A stretch of DNA of 48,322 bases from Alphaproteobacteria bacterium (GCA_030431935.1 JAUIIC010000003.1:1-48322), one strand, 5' to 3'. Counted from the first letter of the stretch, positions 38,063-48,137 are shown. Notes: generated by a model not told the origin, from the letters alone. Translations and numbers: made by a program.

Positions 38063-39649
38063 ATGATGACACGAGAACTCGATGCACTGACCCGGAAGGT
38101 GCTGCAGGGCAAGATCAGCCGACGAGATTTTTTTTCGCGAGCCGCAGCTTTTGGCCTGACGGCGAGCGCGGCCGGCGCCCTATTGGGGCAAAAGGCGACG
38201 GCCCAGCCGGTGCGGGGCGGGACACTGCGCATGGGATTGGGGGGCGGGGAGAGCACCAATTCACTCGACCCTGCCGCGGCTCTCAGCCAGGTTCCATTCC
38301 ACACCTCGCGCTGCTTCGGGGAGACGCTTCTGGATGTGAATCCCGACGGCACGTTCGACTTCCGCCTAGCGGAATCTGCGGAGCCGAGCGCTGACGCCAC
38401 GACATGGGCTTTCCGCATCCGCAGCGGCGTGGAATTCCATGACGGGCGCACGATGACCCCCGAAGATGTGTTGCAGACGATGCGCCGGCATTCCGACGAA
38501 GATACGCAGTCCGGTGCGCTGGGGGTCATGCGCGGCATCGCTGACATGCGGGTGGACGGCGACATGTTCATCATTGAGAGCGCCACGCCCAATGCCGACC
38601 TTCCCTATCTGATGGCGACCTACCAGTTGGCCATTCAACCCAATGGCGGTTTCGACGCGCCTGCTGCGGGCATCGGGACGGGGGCATACCGCGTCACCGC
38701 CGAGGAACCTGGCGTCCGTTACATGTTCGAGCGTTTCCCAAACTACTGGGATGACAGCCGCGGGCATTTCGATGCCGTCGAGATGCTGGTGATCAATGAC
38801 AGTACGGCGCGCAACGCGGCGCTGCAGTCCGGTCAGGTGCATATCGTGAACCAGGTCGATCCGCAGGTCGCCCGTCTTCTTGATCGCGCGCCGGGCCTCT
38901 CGGTGAAGAGCGTGGCGGGACGGGGTCACTACGTCTTTATCATGCATTGCGATACTGCGCCCTTCGACAACAACGATCTGCGCCTTGCGCTGAAGTACGC
39001 GATCAACCGCGAAGAGATGGTGGAACGCATTCTTGGCGGCTATGGCTCTGTCGGCAACGACATTCCGATCAATGCGGCCTATCCGCTCTTCGACGACTCC
39101 ATCCCGCAGAGGACCTACGACCCGGAGCTTGCGGCGGAGCATTATCGCCGGTCCGGTCACGATGGTTCTCCCATTGTGCTTCGCGTGTCCGAGGTGGCGT
39201 TTCCTGGCGCCGTCGATGCCGCGCAGCTCTACCAGCAGAGTGCAGCAGCGGCTGGCATCCCCATCGAGATCCGACGCGAGCCGGGGGATGGCTACTGGTC
39301 TGAAGTCTGGAACAAGCAGCCGTTCAGCGCCTCTTATTGGGGCGGGCGTCCCGTGCAGGACCAGATGTACTCCACCGCCTATCTGTCCAGCGCCGACTGG
39401 AACGACACCCGTTTCTTCAACGAACGTTTCGACACGCTTCTCATCGAGGCGCGAGGCGAGCTGGATCAGGATCGTCGCAAGGCGCTCTACAGTGAAATGG
39501 CGTATATGGTGCGCGACGAGGGAGGCCTCATCTGTCCGATGTTCAACGATTTCGTCGAGGGTGTCCGCGACGAGGTTCAAGGGTGGGAGCAGAACGGGAT
39601 CTGGGAAGTCATGAACGGCTCGGCGCCCTCCAAATGCTGGTTCTCCTGA
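38063..39649 (+). CDS. ABC transporter substrate-binding protein, family 5 (peptide/opine type), Tat signal
   Basis: SRRDFFSRAAAFGLTASAAGALLG twin-arginine-type leader; LRMGLGGGESTNSLDPAAALSQVPFHTSRCFGETLLDVNPDG..WAFRIRSGVEFHDGRTMTPEDV. Confidence 0.93.
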   Translation: MMTRELDALTRKVLQGKISRRDFFSRAAAFGLTASAAGALLGQKATAQPVRGGTLRMGLGGGESTNSLDPAAALSQVPFHTSRCFGETLLDVNPDGTFDFRLAESAEPSADATTWAFRIRSGVEFHDGRTMTPEDVLQTMRRHSDEDTQSGALGVMRGIADMRVDGDMFIIESATPNADLPYLMATYQLAIQPNGGFDAPAAGIGTGAYRVTAEEPGVRYMFERFPNYWDDSRGHFDAVEMLVINDSTARNAALQSGQVHIVNQVDPQVARLLDRAPGLSVKSVAGRGHYVFIMHCDTAPFDNNDLRLALKYAINREEMVERILGGYGSVGNDIPINAAYPLFDDSIPQRTYDPELAAEHYRRSGHDGSPIVLRVSEVAFPGAVDAAQLYQQSAAAAGIPIEIRREPGDGYWSEVWNKQPFSASYWGGRPVQDQMYSTAYLSSADWNDTRFFNERFDTLLIEARGELDQDRRKALYSEMAYMVRDEGGLICPMFNDFVEGVRDEVQGWEQNGIWEVMNGSAPSKCWFS

Positions 39650-39658
39650 GGCGGGCCC

Positions 39659-40618
39659 GTGAACGGACTCGTCCTACGCTTCGTGGCTCAGCGCGTTGCG
39701 CTGAGCCTGCTCCTGCTGCTGCTCGTTTCGGTGTTGATTTTCGCAGGCACCCAGATCCTTCCCGGCGACGTTGCGGCATCGATCCTGGGACAGTCGGCGA
39801 CACCGGAGGCCCTTGCCAACCTTCGGGAAGAGCTAGGCCTGAACCAACCCGCGTGGTGGCGCTATCTCGCCTGGCTCGGCGGGCTGCTACAGGGCGATTT
39901 GGGCACCTCGTTGACCAATGGACGCGATATCGGCGAGGCAATCGGCCAGAGGTTCTCCAACACCCTGTTTCTGGCGGCGACGGCGGCCATCATCGCCGTG
40001 CCGCTGGCAATCTTTCTTGGGCTCGTGTCGGTCTTATACCGTGAGCGCTGGCCGGACAAGGTAATCTCGGGTATTTCCCTAGCCTCGGTCTCGGTGCCCG
40101 AATTTCTGATCGGTTATATCCTGATGTTCTGGATTGGCGTTCAGCTGGGCTGGGCGCCCTCCGTGGCGATCCTGAATGAGGGCATGGGTTTCTGGCAGAA
40201 GCTGCATGCAATCTCCTTGCCGGTCGCCGTACTGACGCTGGTGGTGCTGGCGCACATGATGCGCATGACACGCGCGGCGCTCCTGAATGTGCTGCAGTCT
40301 CCCTACATCGAAACGGCCGAGTTGAAGGGGCTCAGCCAAATGTCGGTGATCTGGCGTCACGCCATGCCGAACGCGATTTCGCCGGTGGTGAACGTCGTGA
40401 TGCTCAATCTCGCCTACCTCGTCGTCGGCGTGGTGGTGGTCGAGGTCGTCTTTGTCTACCCGGGCATGGGTCAGTTCCTGGTTGATCACGTCTCCAAGCG
40501 CGACGTGCCGGTGGTACAGGCCTGCGGGCTCATTTTCGCGGCCGTCTACATCGGTCTGAACATGGTCGCCGATATCGTGTCTATCCTCGCCAACCCGCGG
40601 TTGAGGCATCCGAAATGA
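39659..40618 (+). CDS. ABC transporter permease (DppB/OppB type)
   Basis: FVAQRVALSLLLLLLVSVLIFAGTQILPGDVAASILG..MRMTRAALLNVLQSPYIETAELKGLS; no ATG near the 39659 start, which is GTG. Confidence 0.94.
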   Translation: MNGLVLRFVAQRVALSLLLLLLVSVLIFAGTQILPGDVAASILGQSATPEALANLREELGLNQPAWWRYLAWLGGLLQGDLGTSLTNGRDIGEAIGQRFSNTLFLAATAAIIAVPLAIFLGLVSVLYRERWPDKVISGISLASVSVPEFLIGYILMFWIGVQLGWAPSVAILNEGMGFWQKLHAISLPVAVLTLVVLAHMMRMTRAALLNVLQSPYIETAELKGLSQMSVIWRHAMPNAISPVVNVVMLNLAYLVVGVVVVEVVFVYPGMGQFLVDHVSKRDVPVVQACGLIFAAVYIGLNMVADIVSILANPRLRHPK

Positions 40619-41430
40619 GGCGCATTCCCATACCCGCCATTTTCGGACTCGTCATGACTGCGCTGTTTTTTTCGATGGCCATCCTCGCGCCGCTTATCGC
40701 GCCCTACGGTGTCGGAGAGATCGTGGGCGACGTTTGGGAGACGCCGTCTCGCGCGCATCCGCTGGGGACAGACAATATCGGTCGGGACTTGCTGACGCGG
40801 ATGATCTACGGCGGTCAGACCACAATCCTCGTCGCGACGCTGGCCACCGCGATCAGCTTCGTGACCGGTGCCTGCCTGGGTCTCTTCGCGGCTGTCATCG
40901 GTGGCTGGGTCGACCAGGTTCTTTCGCGGGGCGTGGACCTGGTGATGTCGATCCCGACCCTGATCTTCGCCCTCGTGGTGCTGTCGGTCATGCCGGTCAC
41001 GCTCCCGGTGCTGATCCTTGTCATGGGCCTGCTGGATGCTACCCGGGTCTACAGGCTGTCGCGGGCCGTGGCCGTCGACATCAGAGTGATGGACTTCGTC
41101 GAGGCCGCCGTGCTGCGTGGCGAGGGGCGCGGCTGGATCATCTTCCGAGAAATTCTGCCTAACGCGCTGTCGCCGCTGGTGGCTGAGATGGGGCTGCGTT
41201 TCATCTTCATGGTCCTCTTCGTTTCGACCCTGTCCTTTCTGGGACTTGGGGTGCAGCCTCCTGCAGCGGATTGGGGCGGAATCGTCAAGGAAAACAAGGA
41301 TGGCATTGTCTACGGCATCGGCGCGGCGCTGTGGCCGGCGGCTGCCATCGCGGTGCTCGCAATCAGCGTCAACCTGGTCGCGGACTGGATCCTTGGTCGC
41401 ACCACAAGCCTAAGGGGAGGGCGGGGATGA
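40615..41430 (+). CDS. ABC transporter permease (DppC/OppC type)
   Basis: HPLGTDNIGRDLLTRMIYGGQTTILVATLATAISFVTG..VYRLSRAVAVDIRVMDFVEAAVLRGEGRGWIIFREILPNALSPLV. Confidence 0.94.
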   Translation: MRRIPIPAIFGLVMTALFFSMAILAPLIAPYGVGEIVGDVWETPSRAHPLGTDNIGRDLLTRMIYGGQTTILVATLATAISFVTGACLGLFAAVIGGWVDQVLSRGVDLVMSIPTLIFALVVLSVMPVTLPVLILVMGLLDATRVYRLSRAVAVDIRVMDFVEAAVLRGEGRGWIIFREILPNALSPLVAEMGLRFIFMVLFVSTLSFLGLGVQPPAADWGGIVKENKDGIVYGIGAALWPAAAIAVLAISVNLVADWILGRTTSLRGGRG

Positions 41431-43064
41431 CTGATGCCTTGCTCAGGGTCCGCGACCTCCGGATCGGTGCCACCATCTATCCACCCGGCGCAAAGGCGCA
41501 GGATATCGAGATCGTGCATGGGGTCAGTTTCGACCTCGAAAAGGGAAAGGTGCTCGGCCTCATCGGCGAGTCCGGGGCAGGCAAGTCCACCATTGGTCTT
41601 GCTGCTCTGGCGTACGGCCGAGGCAGCGTGCGGATCACCGATGGCGAAGTCTGCCTGAACGGCCGCGACATCCTTACGCTTGGATCGCGCGGGCACAGGG
41701 CCCTGCGCGGCGCGGAAGTCAGTTATGTCTCGCAGTCCGCGGCGGCATCCTTCAATCCTGCCAAACCGATCCTCGCGCAGGTAATCGAGGCTGCGGTCCG
41801 TCACGGTCGCATGTCGCGGCGCACGGCCGAGGCGCGGGCTATCGACCTCTTTAGGCAACTTGGCCTGCCTGAGCCCGATAGGATCGGGGACCGCTATCCG
41901 CATCAGGTCTCGGGAGGCCAGCTGCAGCGCTGCATGACGGCGCTGGCGTTGTGTCCCGAGCCCGATCTCGTCGTGTTCGACGAGCCGACGACCGCGCTTG
42001 ATGTCACCACTCAGATCGACGTGCTCAAGGCGATCAAGGACGCCATCGCAGCCACCGGCGTTGCCGCGCTCTATATCACGCACGATCTTGCCGTCGTGGC
42101 GCAGGTGGCGGACGAAATCATGGTTCTGCGTGGCGGTCAGACTGTCGAGCATGGCGCGACCGAGCAAATCATCAATTCCCCTCGGGAGGACTATACGCGC
42201 GCGCTCGTCTCCGTCCGGTCCATCCAGCACCCGGCACAGCCCGAGCCGCCAGCGAAAGTGGTCGAGATAGAAGGGATCTGCGCAAGGTATAAGGGGCTCC
42301 ATTTCGATATTCTGTCGGACATCAATCTGGCATTGTCGCCGGGGCGCACTCTCGCCGTGGTTGGCGAAAGCGGATCAGGCAAGTCTACGCTGGCGCGTGT
42401 CATGACGGGCCTCTTGCCACCGCGCGAAGGGCGCATCCTGTTCGAGGGCCGGGCACTCGTCCCGGAGCAGCGCGCTCGCCCGCGCGAGGATCTGCGCGAG
42501 ATCCAGATGATCTACCAGATGGCTGACGTGGCGATGAATCCGCGTCAGTCTGTAGAGACCATCATAGGACGTCCGCTTGAGTTCTATTTTAATCTTAGGG
42601 GCGCCGAAAAACGGCGCCGGACCGTCGAGCTTCTGGACGCGATCGATCTGGGCGCCGCGTATCTTGACCGATACCCCGCTGAGCTGTCTGGCGGGCAGAA
42701 ACAACGTGTCTGCATCGCCCGCGCTCTCGCGGCCAGGCCCAAGGTCATCATATGTGATGAGGTCACCAGTGCGCTTGACCCACTGGTGGCGGACGGGATC
42801 CTCAAGCTTCTGCTGGACCTGCAGCGCGTCGAAGGCGTCGCCTACATGTTCATCACCCACGATCTCGCAACGGTGCGCGCGATTGCCGATACCATAGCAG
42901 TGATGCACCGCGGGCGCGTGGTGCGTTACGGCCCGAAATCACGGGTCCTGAGCCCACCTTTCGACGACTACACCGATCTCCTCCTCGGCTCGGTGCCTGA
43001 GATGCGCATCGGCTGGCTCGAAGAGGTTATCGCCCAACGCAAGATGGAAAGTGCGGGGAACTGA
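41427..43064 (+). CDS. Fused double-ATPase dipeptide/oligopeptide-type ABC transporter ATP-binding protein (DppD-DppF)
   Basis: Two Walker A sites (GESGAGKST, GESGSGKST) and two signature motifs (VSGGQLQRCMTAL, LSGGQKQRVCIARAL). Confidence 0.96.
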   Translation: MTDALLRVRDLRIGATIYPPGAKAQDIEIVHGVSFDLEKGKVLGLIGESGAGKSTIGLAALAYGRGSVRITDGEVCLNGRDILTLGSRGHRALRGAEVSYVSQSAAASFNPAKPILAQVIEAAVRHGRMSRRTAEARAIDLFRQLGLPEPDRIGDRYPHQVSGGQLQRCMTALALCPEPDLVVFDEPTTALDVTTQIDVLKAIKDAIAATGVAALYITHDLAVVAQVADEIMVLRGGQTVEHGATEQIINSPREDYTRALVSVRSIQHPAQPEPPAKVVEIEGICARYKGLHFDILSDINLALSPGRTLAVVGESGSGKSTLARVMTGLLPPREGRILFEGRALVPEQRARPREDLREIQMIYQMADVAMNPRQSVETIIGRPLEFYFNLRGAEKRRRTVELLDAIDLGAAYLDRYPAELSGGQKQRVCIARALAARPKVIICDEVTSALDPLVADGILKLLLDLQRVEGVAYMFITHDLATVRAIADTIAVMHRGRVVRYGPKSRVLSPPFDDYTDLLLGSVPEMRIGWLEEVIAQRKMESAGN

Positions 43065-43167
43065 TGCGTTCGCACCTCTCCGTGTTCCGTCGACATGCGT
43101 GGTTTCGGTTGCAGCGCATGGATCTCCCGTTCCCAGTCTTCTCTCCCCTCCTGCAAGGATTGCTGTA

Positions 43168-45648
43168 ATGACGACCCGCCCGCTTTCCCATATCCGGGTT
43201 CTGGACTTTGGGCATTACCTCGCCGGCCCCATGGTCGGCATGATGCTCGCCGATCTGGGCGCTGAGGTCATCCGGATCGACCCGCCGGGCGGACCCCGCT
43301 GGTCGGACCCTGCCTTCGACATGCTTTCGCGTGGCAAGCGGTCTCTCGTGCTGGATCTCAAGTCGGAAAAGGGTCGTCGCACTGCGCTGGATATGGCAAT
43401 GCGCGCCGATGTGGTGATCGACAACTTCCGCCCCGGCGTAATGGCGCGTCTGGGCCTTGGGCCGGCCGACCTGCGCGGGGTAAATCCCGGCATCGTATCG
43501 CTGTCCTTGCCCGGTTTTGCTTCGACGGACGCCGAACTCGCTCCGTTGGCGGCTTGGGAAGCAGTGATCGCGGCGCGCACGGGACAGTTTACCGACATGG
43601 GGCTGAACCGGCAGCTGATGGGGATCAATCCATCCTTCACGCCGCTGGGGCTGGCATCCGCGTATGGCGCGGCCTTTGGGGCCATGTCGGTGCTGTTTGC
43701 ATTGGGTGCGCGGAATCGGATGGGCGGCGAGCATATCGAGGTTCCGCTCGCCTCGGCGCTGTTCGAGGGGCTGGTCTACAACTGCGAGCACGTCGAAGAT
43801 TATCCGACGCGATACAAGTCCCCACGCGAAGTGGAATTGGATCGCCGCCGCGCCGAGGGCTTGCCGCTGAAGCTCGATTACGCGGATCTGGGCGCATTTC
43901 TCGACCCCTTTTATCGGACTTACCGTTGTGCCGACGGGCGGGGCTTCTACGTCGTCTCCTGCTCGATAAAAACCCACCCCCGCAGGGCGCTGAAGGTGCT
44001 TGGTTTGGACGATCTGGCTGCGTCGCTGCCTGACTTCGACGCCTATCTCGATCGCAAGGATTGGCCGGACGAGTGGGCGATGCGCAACTACCCGGTGGGC
44101 GATCGTGACCGTGCCCGTGTTTCCGAAGCCATGCAGGCAGCGTTTCTGACCCGGCCGTCATGGGAATGGGAGGCGCTGTTCGGCGAGGCCAAGGCGCCCG
44201 CCAGCGCGCAGCGCAGTTCGCGGGAATGGCTTGCCGATCCGCACGCTCTGGCCGCGGGGCTGGTGCTTGAAGTGATGGACCCGAGATATGGCCCGATGCG
44301 GCAGCTAGGCAATCTCGCCTGGCTGGCGGAAGACGCGGGCGCTATGGACAAACGGCCCGCGCCCTTGCCGGATGACTTCCGCGCCGAACTGCCGTCATTG
44401 CTGGCCGAGCCGCCGCGCCCCACGCCAGAAGGCTCCGGCACGGGTGGATGGCTTGACGGCGTGAAGGTGATTGACCTGACGAACGTGATCGCCGGTCCAA
44501 CAATTGGGGCCACTTTGGCGCGGTTCGGGGCACAGGTGACGTCGGTGCAGCCGGTCACCCCCTCCGTCGATCCATGGAACGCCATCGTCTTCGGACTCCA
44601 TGCCCACCGTGGCAAGAAAAGCGTACTCCTGGATCTCGGATCCGTAGATGGCCGCACTGCGATGGAGCGGCTTATCGAAGGCGCGGATGTAATCACTGTC
44701 AATGGTACTGACGAGCAGCGCGACGCCCTCGGCTTGTCTCGCGAGCGCCTGTCCAATCTGGCGCCCAAAGCGATCCTCGTCCAACTTGACGCTTGGGGCG
44801 GTCCACGACGCGGACCAAAGTCGGACCACCTAGGATATGATGATACCGCGCAGGCTGCGACCGGCGTGATGATGCGCTTCGGCGGTGGACCGGAGACGCC
44901 CGAAGAGCATGCCCATTTCGGCACAATCGACGCGCTTACGGGATATGCGGCCTGCGTGGCTCTAGGAGCCGCCCTCGAAGAGCGGCGGCGAACTGGACGG
45001 GGCGGCGTGGCGCGCGCGTCCCTTGCCGGCTGCGGAGCGATGATCCAGGCGCAGTTCATGTATGACTTCGACGGGCGCGCGCCCTTCGATGAGCCCTCCG
45101 GCCGGCAGGCCCGCGGATGGGGGCCATATTATCACTGCTACCGCGCCGCGGACGGATGGCTGTTTTTTGCGGCCCCGACGGAGAAAGATGCGGCGCTGAG
45201 GCGCGTGCCGGAATTGTCCGATCTGGCCGGGCGTTGCGACGAGGGGCTGGTCGACGCCTTGGCCGACAGGTTCGCGCAACAACCCGTCGCGCACTGGCAA
45301 CACCGCTTCCGTAGCGGATCCGCCAGCGTGGTGCCGCTCGGATCGCTTTCCTCGAACCGCGAGGAGAGCCTGCAGCGCGAAAGCGATGGTCCGGCCGACA
45401 TCCGTTGCGCGACGTATCGCGCGATCCGGCATGACCAGCATCCGATGGGACGCTGGGTGGATCTGGTGGCGCCCAACGCGGTCCGGCCCGCCAAAGCCGC
45501 CATCACCATTCCTGGCCACGCGCCCAAGCCCGGCGCGCATACGCGGGCTGTTCTGTCAAACCTCGGATATAGCGAAGAGGAGATTGTGGCCATGATCGAG
45601 AGTGCGACCGCCGGTGAGGGCTGGTCCGAAAAGTATTTGCCGGAATAG
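43168..45648 (+). CDS. Tandem-domain CaiB/BaiF (class III) CoA-transferase, DddD-like architecture
   Basis: 826 aa with two CaiB starts: LSHIRVLDFGHYLAGPMVGMMLADLGAEVIRIDPPGG (N-terminal) and LDGVKVIDLTNVIAGPTIGATLARFGAQVTSVQP (from about residue 430). Confidence 0.9.
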   Translation: MTTRPLSHIRVLDFGHYLAGPMVGMMLADLGAEVIRIDPPGGPRWSDPAFDMLSRGKRSLVLDLKSEKGRRTALDMAMRADVVIDNFRPGVMARLGLGPADLRGVNPGIVSLSLPGFASTDAELAPLAAWEAVIAARTGQFTDMGLNRQLMGINPSFTPLGLASAYGAAFGAMSVLFALGARNRMGGEHIEVPLASALFEGLVYNCEHVEDYPTRYKSPREVELDRRRAEGLPLKLDYADLGAFLDPFYRTYRCADGRGFYVVSCSIKTHPRRALKVLGLDDLAASLPDFDAYLDRKDWPDEWAMRNYPVGDRDRARVSEAMQAAFLTRPSWEWEALFGEAKAPASAQRSSREWLADPHALAAGLVLEVMDPRYGPMRQLGNLAWLAEDAGAMDKRPAPLPDDFRAELPSLLAEPPRPTPEGSGTGGWLDGVKVIDLTNVIAGPTIGATLARFGAQVTSVQPVTPSVDPWNAIVFGLHAHRGKKSVLLDLGSVDGRTAMERLIEGADVITVNGTDEQRDALGLSRERLSNLAPKAILVQLDAWGGPRRGPKSDHLGYDDTAQAATGVMMRFGGGPETPEEHAHFGTIDALTGYAACVALGAALEERRRTGRGGVARASLAGCGAMIQAQFMYDFDGRAPFDEPSGRQARGWGPYYHCYRAADGWLFFAAPTEKDAALRRVPELSDLAGRCDEGLVDALADRFAQQPVAHWQHRFRSGSASVVPLGSLSSNREESLQRESDGPADIRCATYRAIRHDQHPMGRWVDLVAPNAVRPAKAAITIPGHAPKPGAHTRAVLSNLGYSEEEIVAMIESATAGEGWSEKYLPE

Positions 45649-45653
45649 GGCGC

Positions 45654-47282
45654 ATGGCGACCGAAGGCTGCGGCCCCGCAATCACACCGCGCACCCGAGC
45701 CCGTGCGCGGCACATTCTCGACCATTATTACATCGGACCGGCGCGCGACCCGAGCGTGCTGGAGATCTGGGGCTATACGCCGAGGATGTCGTATGCGCCG
45801 GGGGATGAGGTGGTCTTGCATGTCTCGACCACTGCCGCGCGATGGTCCTACGAGGTGAGCCGCGACGGGCTGCGGTACGAACGGCTTCTTAAAGTCGATG
45901 ATCTGCCGGGACAGCATCACGAGACGCCTGCCGATTGCTCGGTCGCAGGATGCGGTTGGCCGGAAGCCGCGCGCTTTACCGTGCCGAAGGACTGGCGGCC
46001 CGGCGGCTACCTGATTACCTTGGTCGCGGAACGCGATGGCGATCGCGTCGAGGAGCACCATCTCATTTTGGTCCGACGGGCCCCGGATCTGCCGCGCGCG
46101 CCATATCTGCTGGTTTGCGCCACCGGGACATGGGTTGCCTACAACTGCTGGGGCGGGTCCAACCACTACGAGGGCATCGCCGGTCCGGAGGGCGACCGTT
46201 TCTCTCCGGTTCTTTCCACGCAGCGACCCTGGACGCGCGGCTTTTGCAAGTTGCCGCCCGGTGCCCCGCGCGCTTTGCCCGATCAGCCTCCGAAACCGGG
46301 CGAAATGGTGCGGTACCCCTACATGGAGTGGGCTTATTCCTATGGGTATTCCAAGAAATACGCCTCGGCCGGATGGGCGAGCTATGAACGCCATTTCGCG
46401 CGCTGGGCCGAGGCGGAAGGCTATGACCTGGATTTCGCCACGCTTCACGATCTCGACGCTGACCCCAAGCGACCGACCGAAAATTCGTGCGCGATCTTCG
46501 TGGGGCACGACGAATACTGGAGCGCGCCGATGCGGGACGCCGTCGACGCCTATGTCGAAGGCGGCGGTCGGGTGGCGCGGTTCGCCGGCAACTTCCTTTG
46601 GCAGATACGTTTGGAGGATGAGGGCCGCACCCAGATCTGCCACAAATACGCTGCCGAGGACGACCCGATGGCCTCGAGCGTTACGCCACGGATGACCACC
46701 GGTGCGTGGGAGGCGGAGCCGGTAAATCGCCCGGGCGCGCTTAGCTTCGGAGTAAACGCGCTGCGGGGAATTTATGCGGGGCTGGGGCGCTGCGCGGGCA
46801 GTGGTTCGGGGGGATTCACGATCTATCGCCCCGCGCATTGGGCGTTCGACGGGGCCGGCCTCGGATACGGCGACGTGCTGGGCGCGGCATCTCGGATCTT
46901 CGGATATGAGGTGGACGGGCTGGACTACCGGATGGAGGACGGCCTGCCTTTCCCTGCATGCACGGACGGCGCGGTGCCCGAGATCACGATCCTTGCGATG
47001 GGGCTGGCGACAAATGTGGAGGTGGACGCAGGCGTCTGGGGCGAGACACTCTACATCGGAGACGCGGACGCAGCCTTCAAGGCCAGGGCGCTGTGCGGCC
47101 AGGTCACGACCGACACGCTGGATGCCAGTTCGCGAGGAAATGGCATGATCATCCATTGGCAGAAGGGCGCTGGGGAGGTCTTTACCGCTGCGACCTGCGA
47201 ATGGGTTGCGGGACTGCTTCGCGGCGACGCGCAAGTCATTGCGATCACCCGCAACGTGATGGATCGTTTTGGCACGCAATGA
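45654..47282 (+). CDS. N,N-dimethylformamidase large (beta)-subunit-like protein
   Basis: 542 aa; VLEIWGYTPRMSYAPGDEVVLHVST..YNCWGGSNHYEG..TQRPWTRGFCKLP..DFATLHDLDADP..AIFVGHDEYWSAPMRDAVDAYVEGGGRVARFAGNFLWQIRLED..IIHWQKGAGEVFTAATCEWVAGL. Confidence 0.82.
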   Translation: MATEGCGPAITPRTRARARHILDHYYIGPARDPSVLEIWGYTPRMSYAPGDEVVLHVSTTAARWSYEVSRDGLRYERLLKVDDLPGQHHETPADCSVAGCGWPEAARFTVPKDWRPGGYLITLVAERDGDRVEEHHLILVRRAPDLPRAPYLLVCATGTWVAYNCWGGSNHYEGIAGPEGDRFSPVLSTQRPWTRGFCKLPPGAPRALPDQPPKPGEMVRYPYMEWAYSYGYSKKYASAGWASYERHFARWAEAEGYDLDFATLHDLDADPKRPTENSCAIFVGHDEYWSAPMRDAVDAYVEGGGRVARFAGNFLWQIRLEDEGRTQICHKYAAEDDPMASSVTPRMTTGAWEAEPVNRPGALSFGVNALRGIYAGLGRCAGSGSGGFTIYRPAHWAFDGAGLGYGDVLGAASRIFGYEVDGLDYRMEDGLPFPACTDGAVPEITILAMGLATNVEVDAGVWGETLYIGDADAAFKARALCGQVTTDTLDASSRGNGMIIHWQKGAGEVFTAATCEWVAGLLRGDAQVIAITRNVMDRFGTQ

Positions 47283-47477
47283 GAGGCGGCGATGGCCTGC
47301 GTGCGTACGGCGGGCGCGGTGTCTCGACCGCGTGCCGGATTATCTCAGCCCATCCGGTTCCGCGCAGAAACTCGACGCGCGGTATTGGCGACCCCTACTT
47401 GCCCGGCAGCGTTCAGGGGGCAAACTAGCCGTCCCGAAGCTGACCAAAAAACCTGTGACGCGGCGACTGCGCGGCAA

Positions 47478-48137
47478 TCACCTCAATTCCGACAGAAGGT
47501 CGGCATGGGGGTTCGAGGTCGCGAAGAAAAGGCTTACATCGAGCGATACAAAGCCGTATTTCTCCCCAAGATTGACCAGCTTGCCCGACGTCAATTGATT
47601 CACACAAAGCGAATGAGGCACCCAAGCCACACCCATGCCCTCTTCGGCAAAGCGCAGGGCGGCCACCGTGAACGCTGTCTCGATGGCCAGTACGGCCCCG
47701 TCCGCCCGCAGATCGGCATCGGTATCGTCCCGCGCCAGCATCCGGCCAAAATGGCTGTCGGCCGGGTATCCGATCAAAGGGACCGATCGGATCAGCCGCC
47801 CATCGGGCCCGAGCATATGACGCAGGCCGCCGCCGCATACCGGCACCAAGGCATCCCGCATCCAGACTTTTCGGCGAATGGTGTCGTCAAACGGCAATGG
47901 CGGTAGGCCCCTCGCCTCGTAGATCATCACGATGTCCGCGTCGCCATGGACGAAATAGGTGATGCAATCCTCGCGGTTCATGGTCCTCAGACGCAACGTG
48001 GGGGAAGGTGCTCGCTGGTCGCGCAGCGATGCGTAGATCTGCGGCGCCACGGACCCGGCAAGGGCATGCTGAGTCGCAAGCACGATGCGGCCGGGTCCGG
48101 ACACTCCATCCCGCAGTCGCTGACGAAGCGCGTTTAG
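47478..48137 (-). pseudogene. LysR-family regulator missing its HTH domain, truncated by IS1380
   Basis: Minus frame reads LNALRQRLRDGVSGPGRIVLATQHALAGSVAPQIYASLRDQ..IGYPADSHFGRMLARDD..VAALRFAEEGMGVAWVPHSL: effector domain only. Similarity stops at about 48137, where the IS end begins. Confidence 0.85.

Noticed and set aside
45138-47279. 713-aa minus-strand ORF opposite the DMFase-like gene
   Set aside because: Long only because of GC-driven lack of stops; crosses two plus-strand genes.
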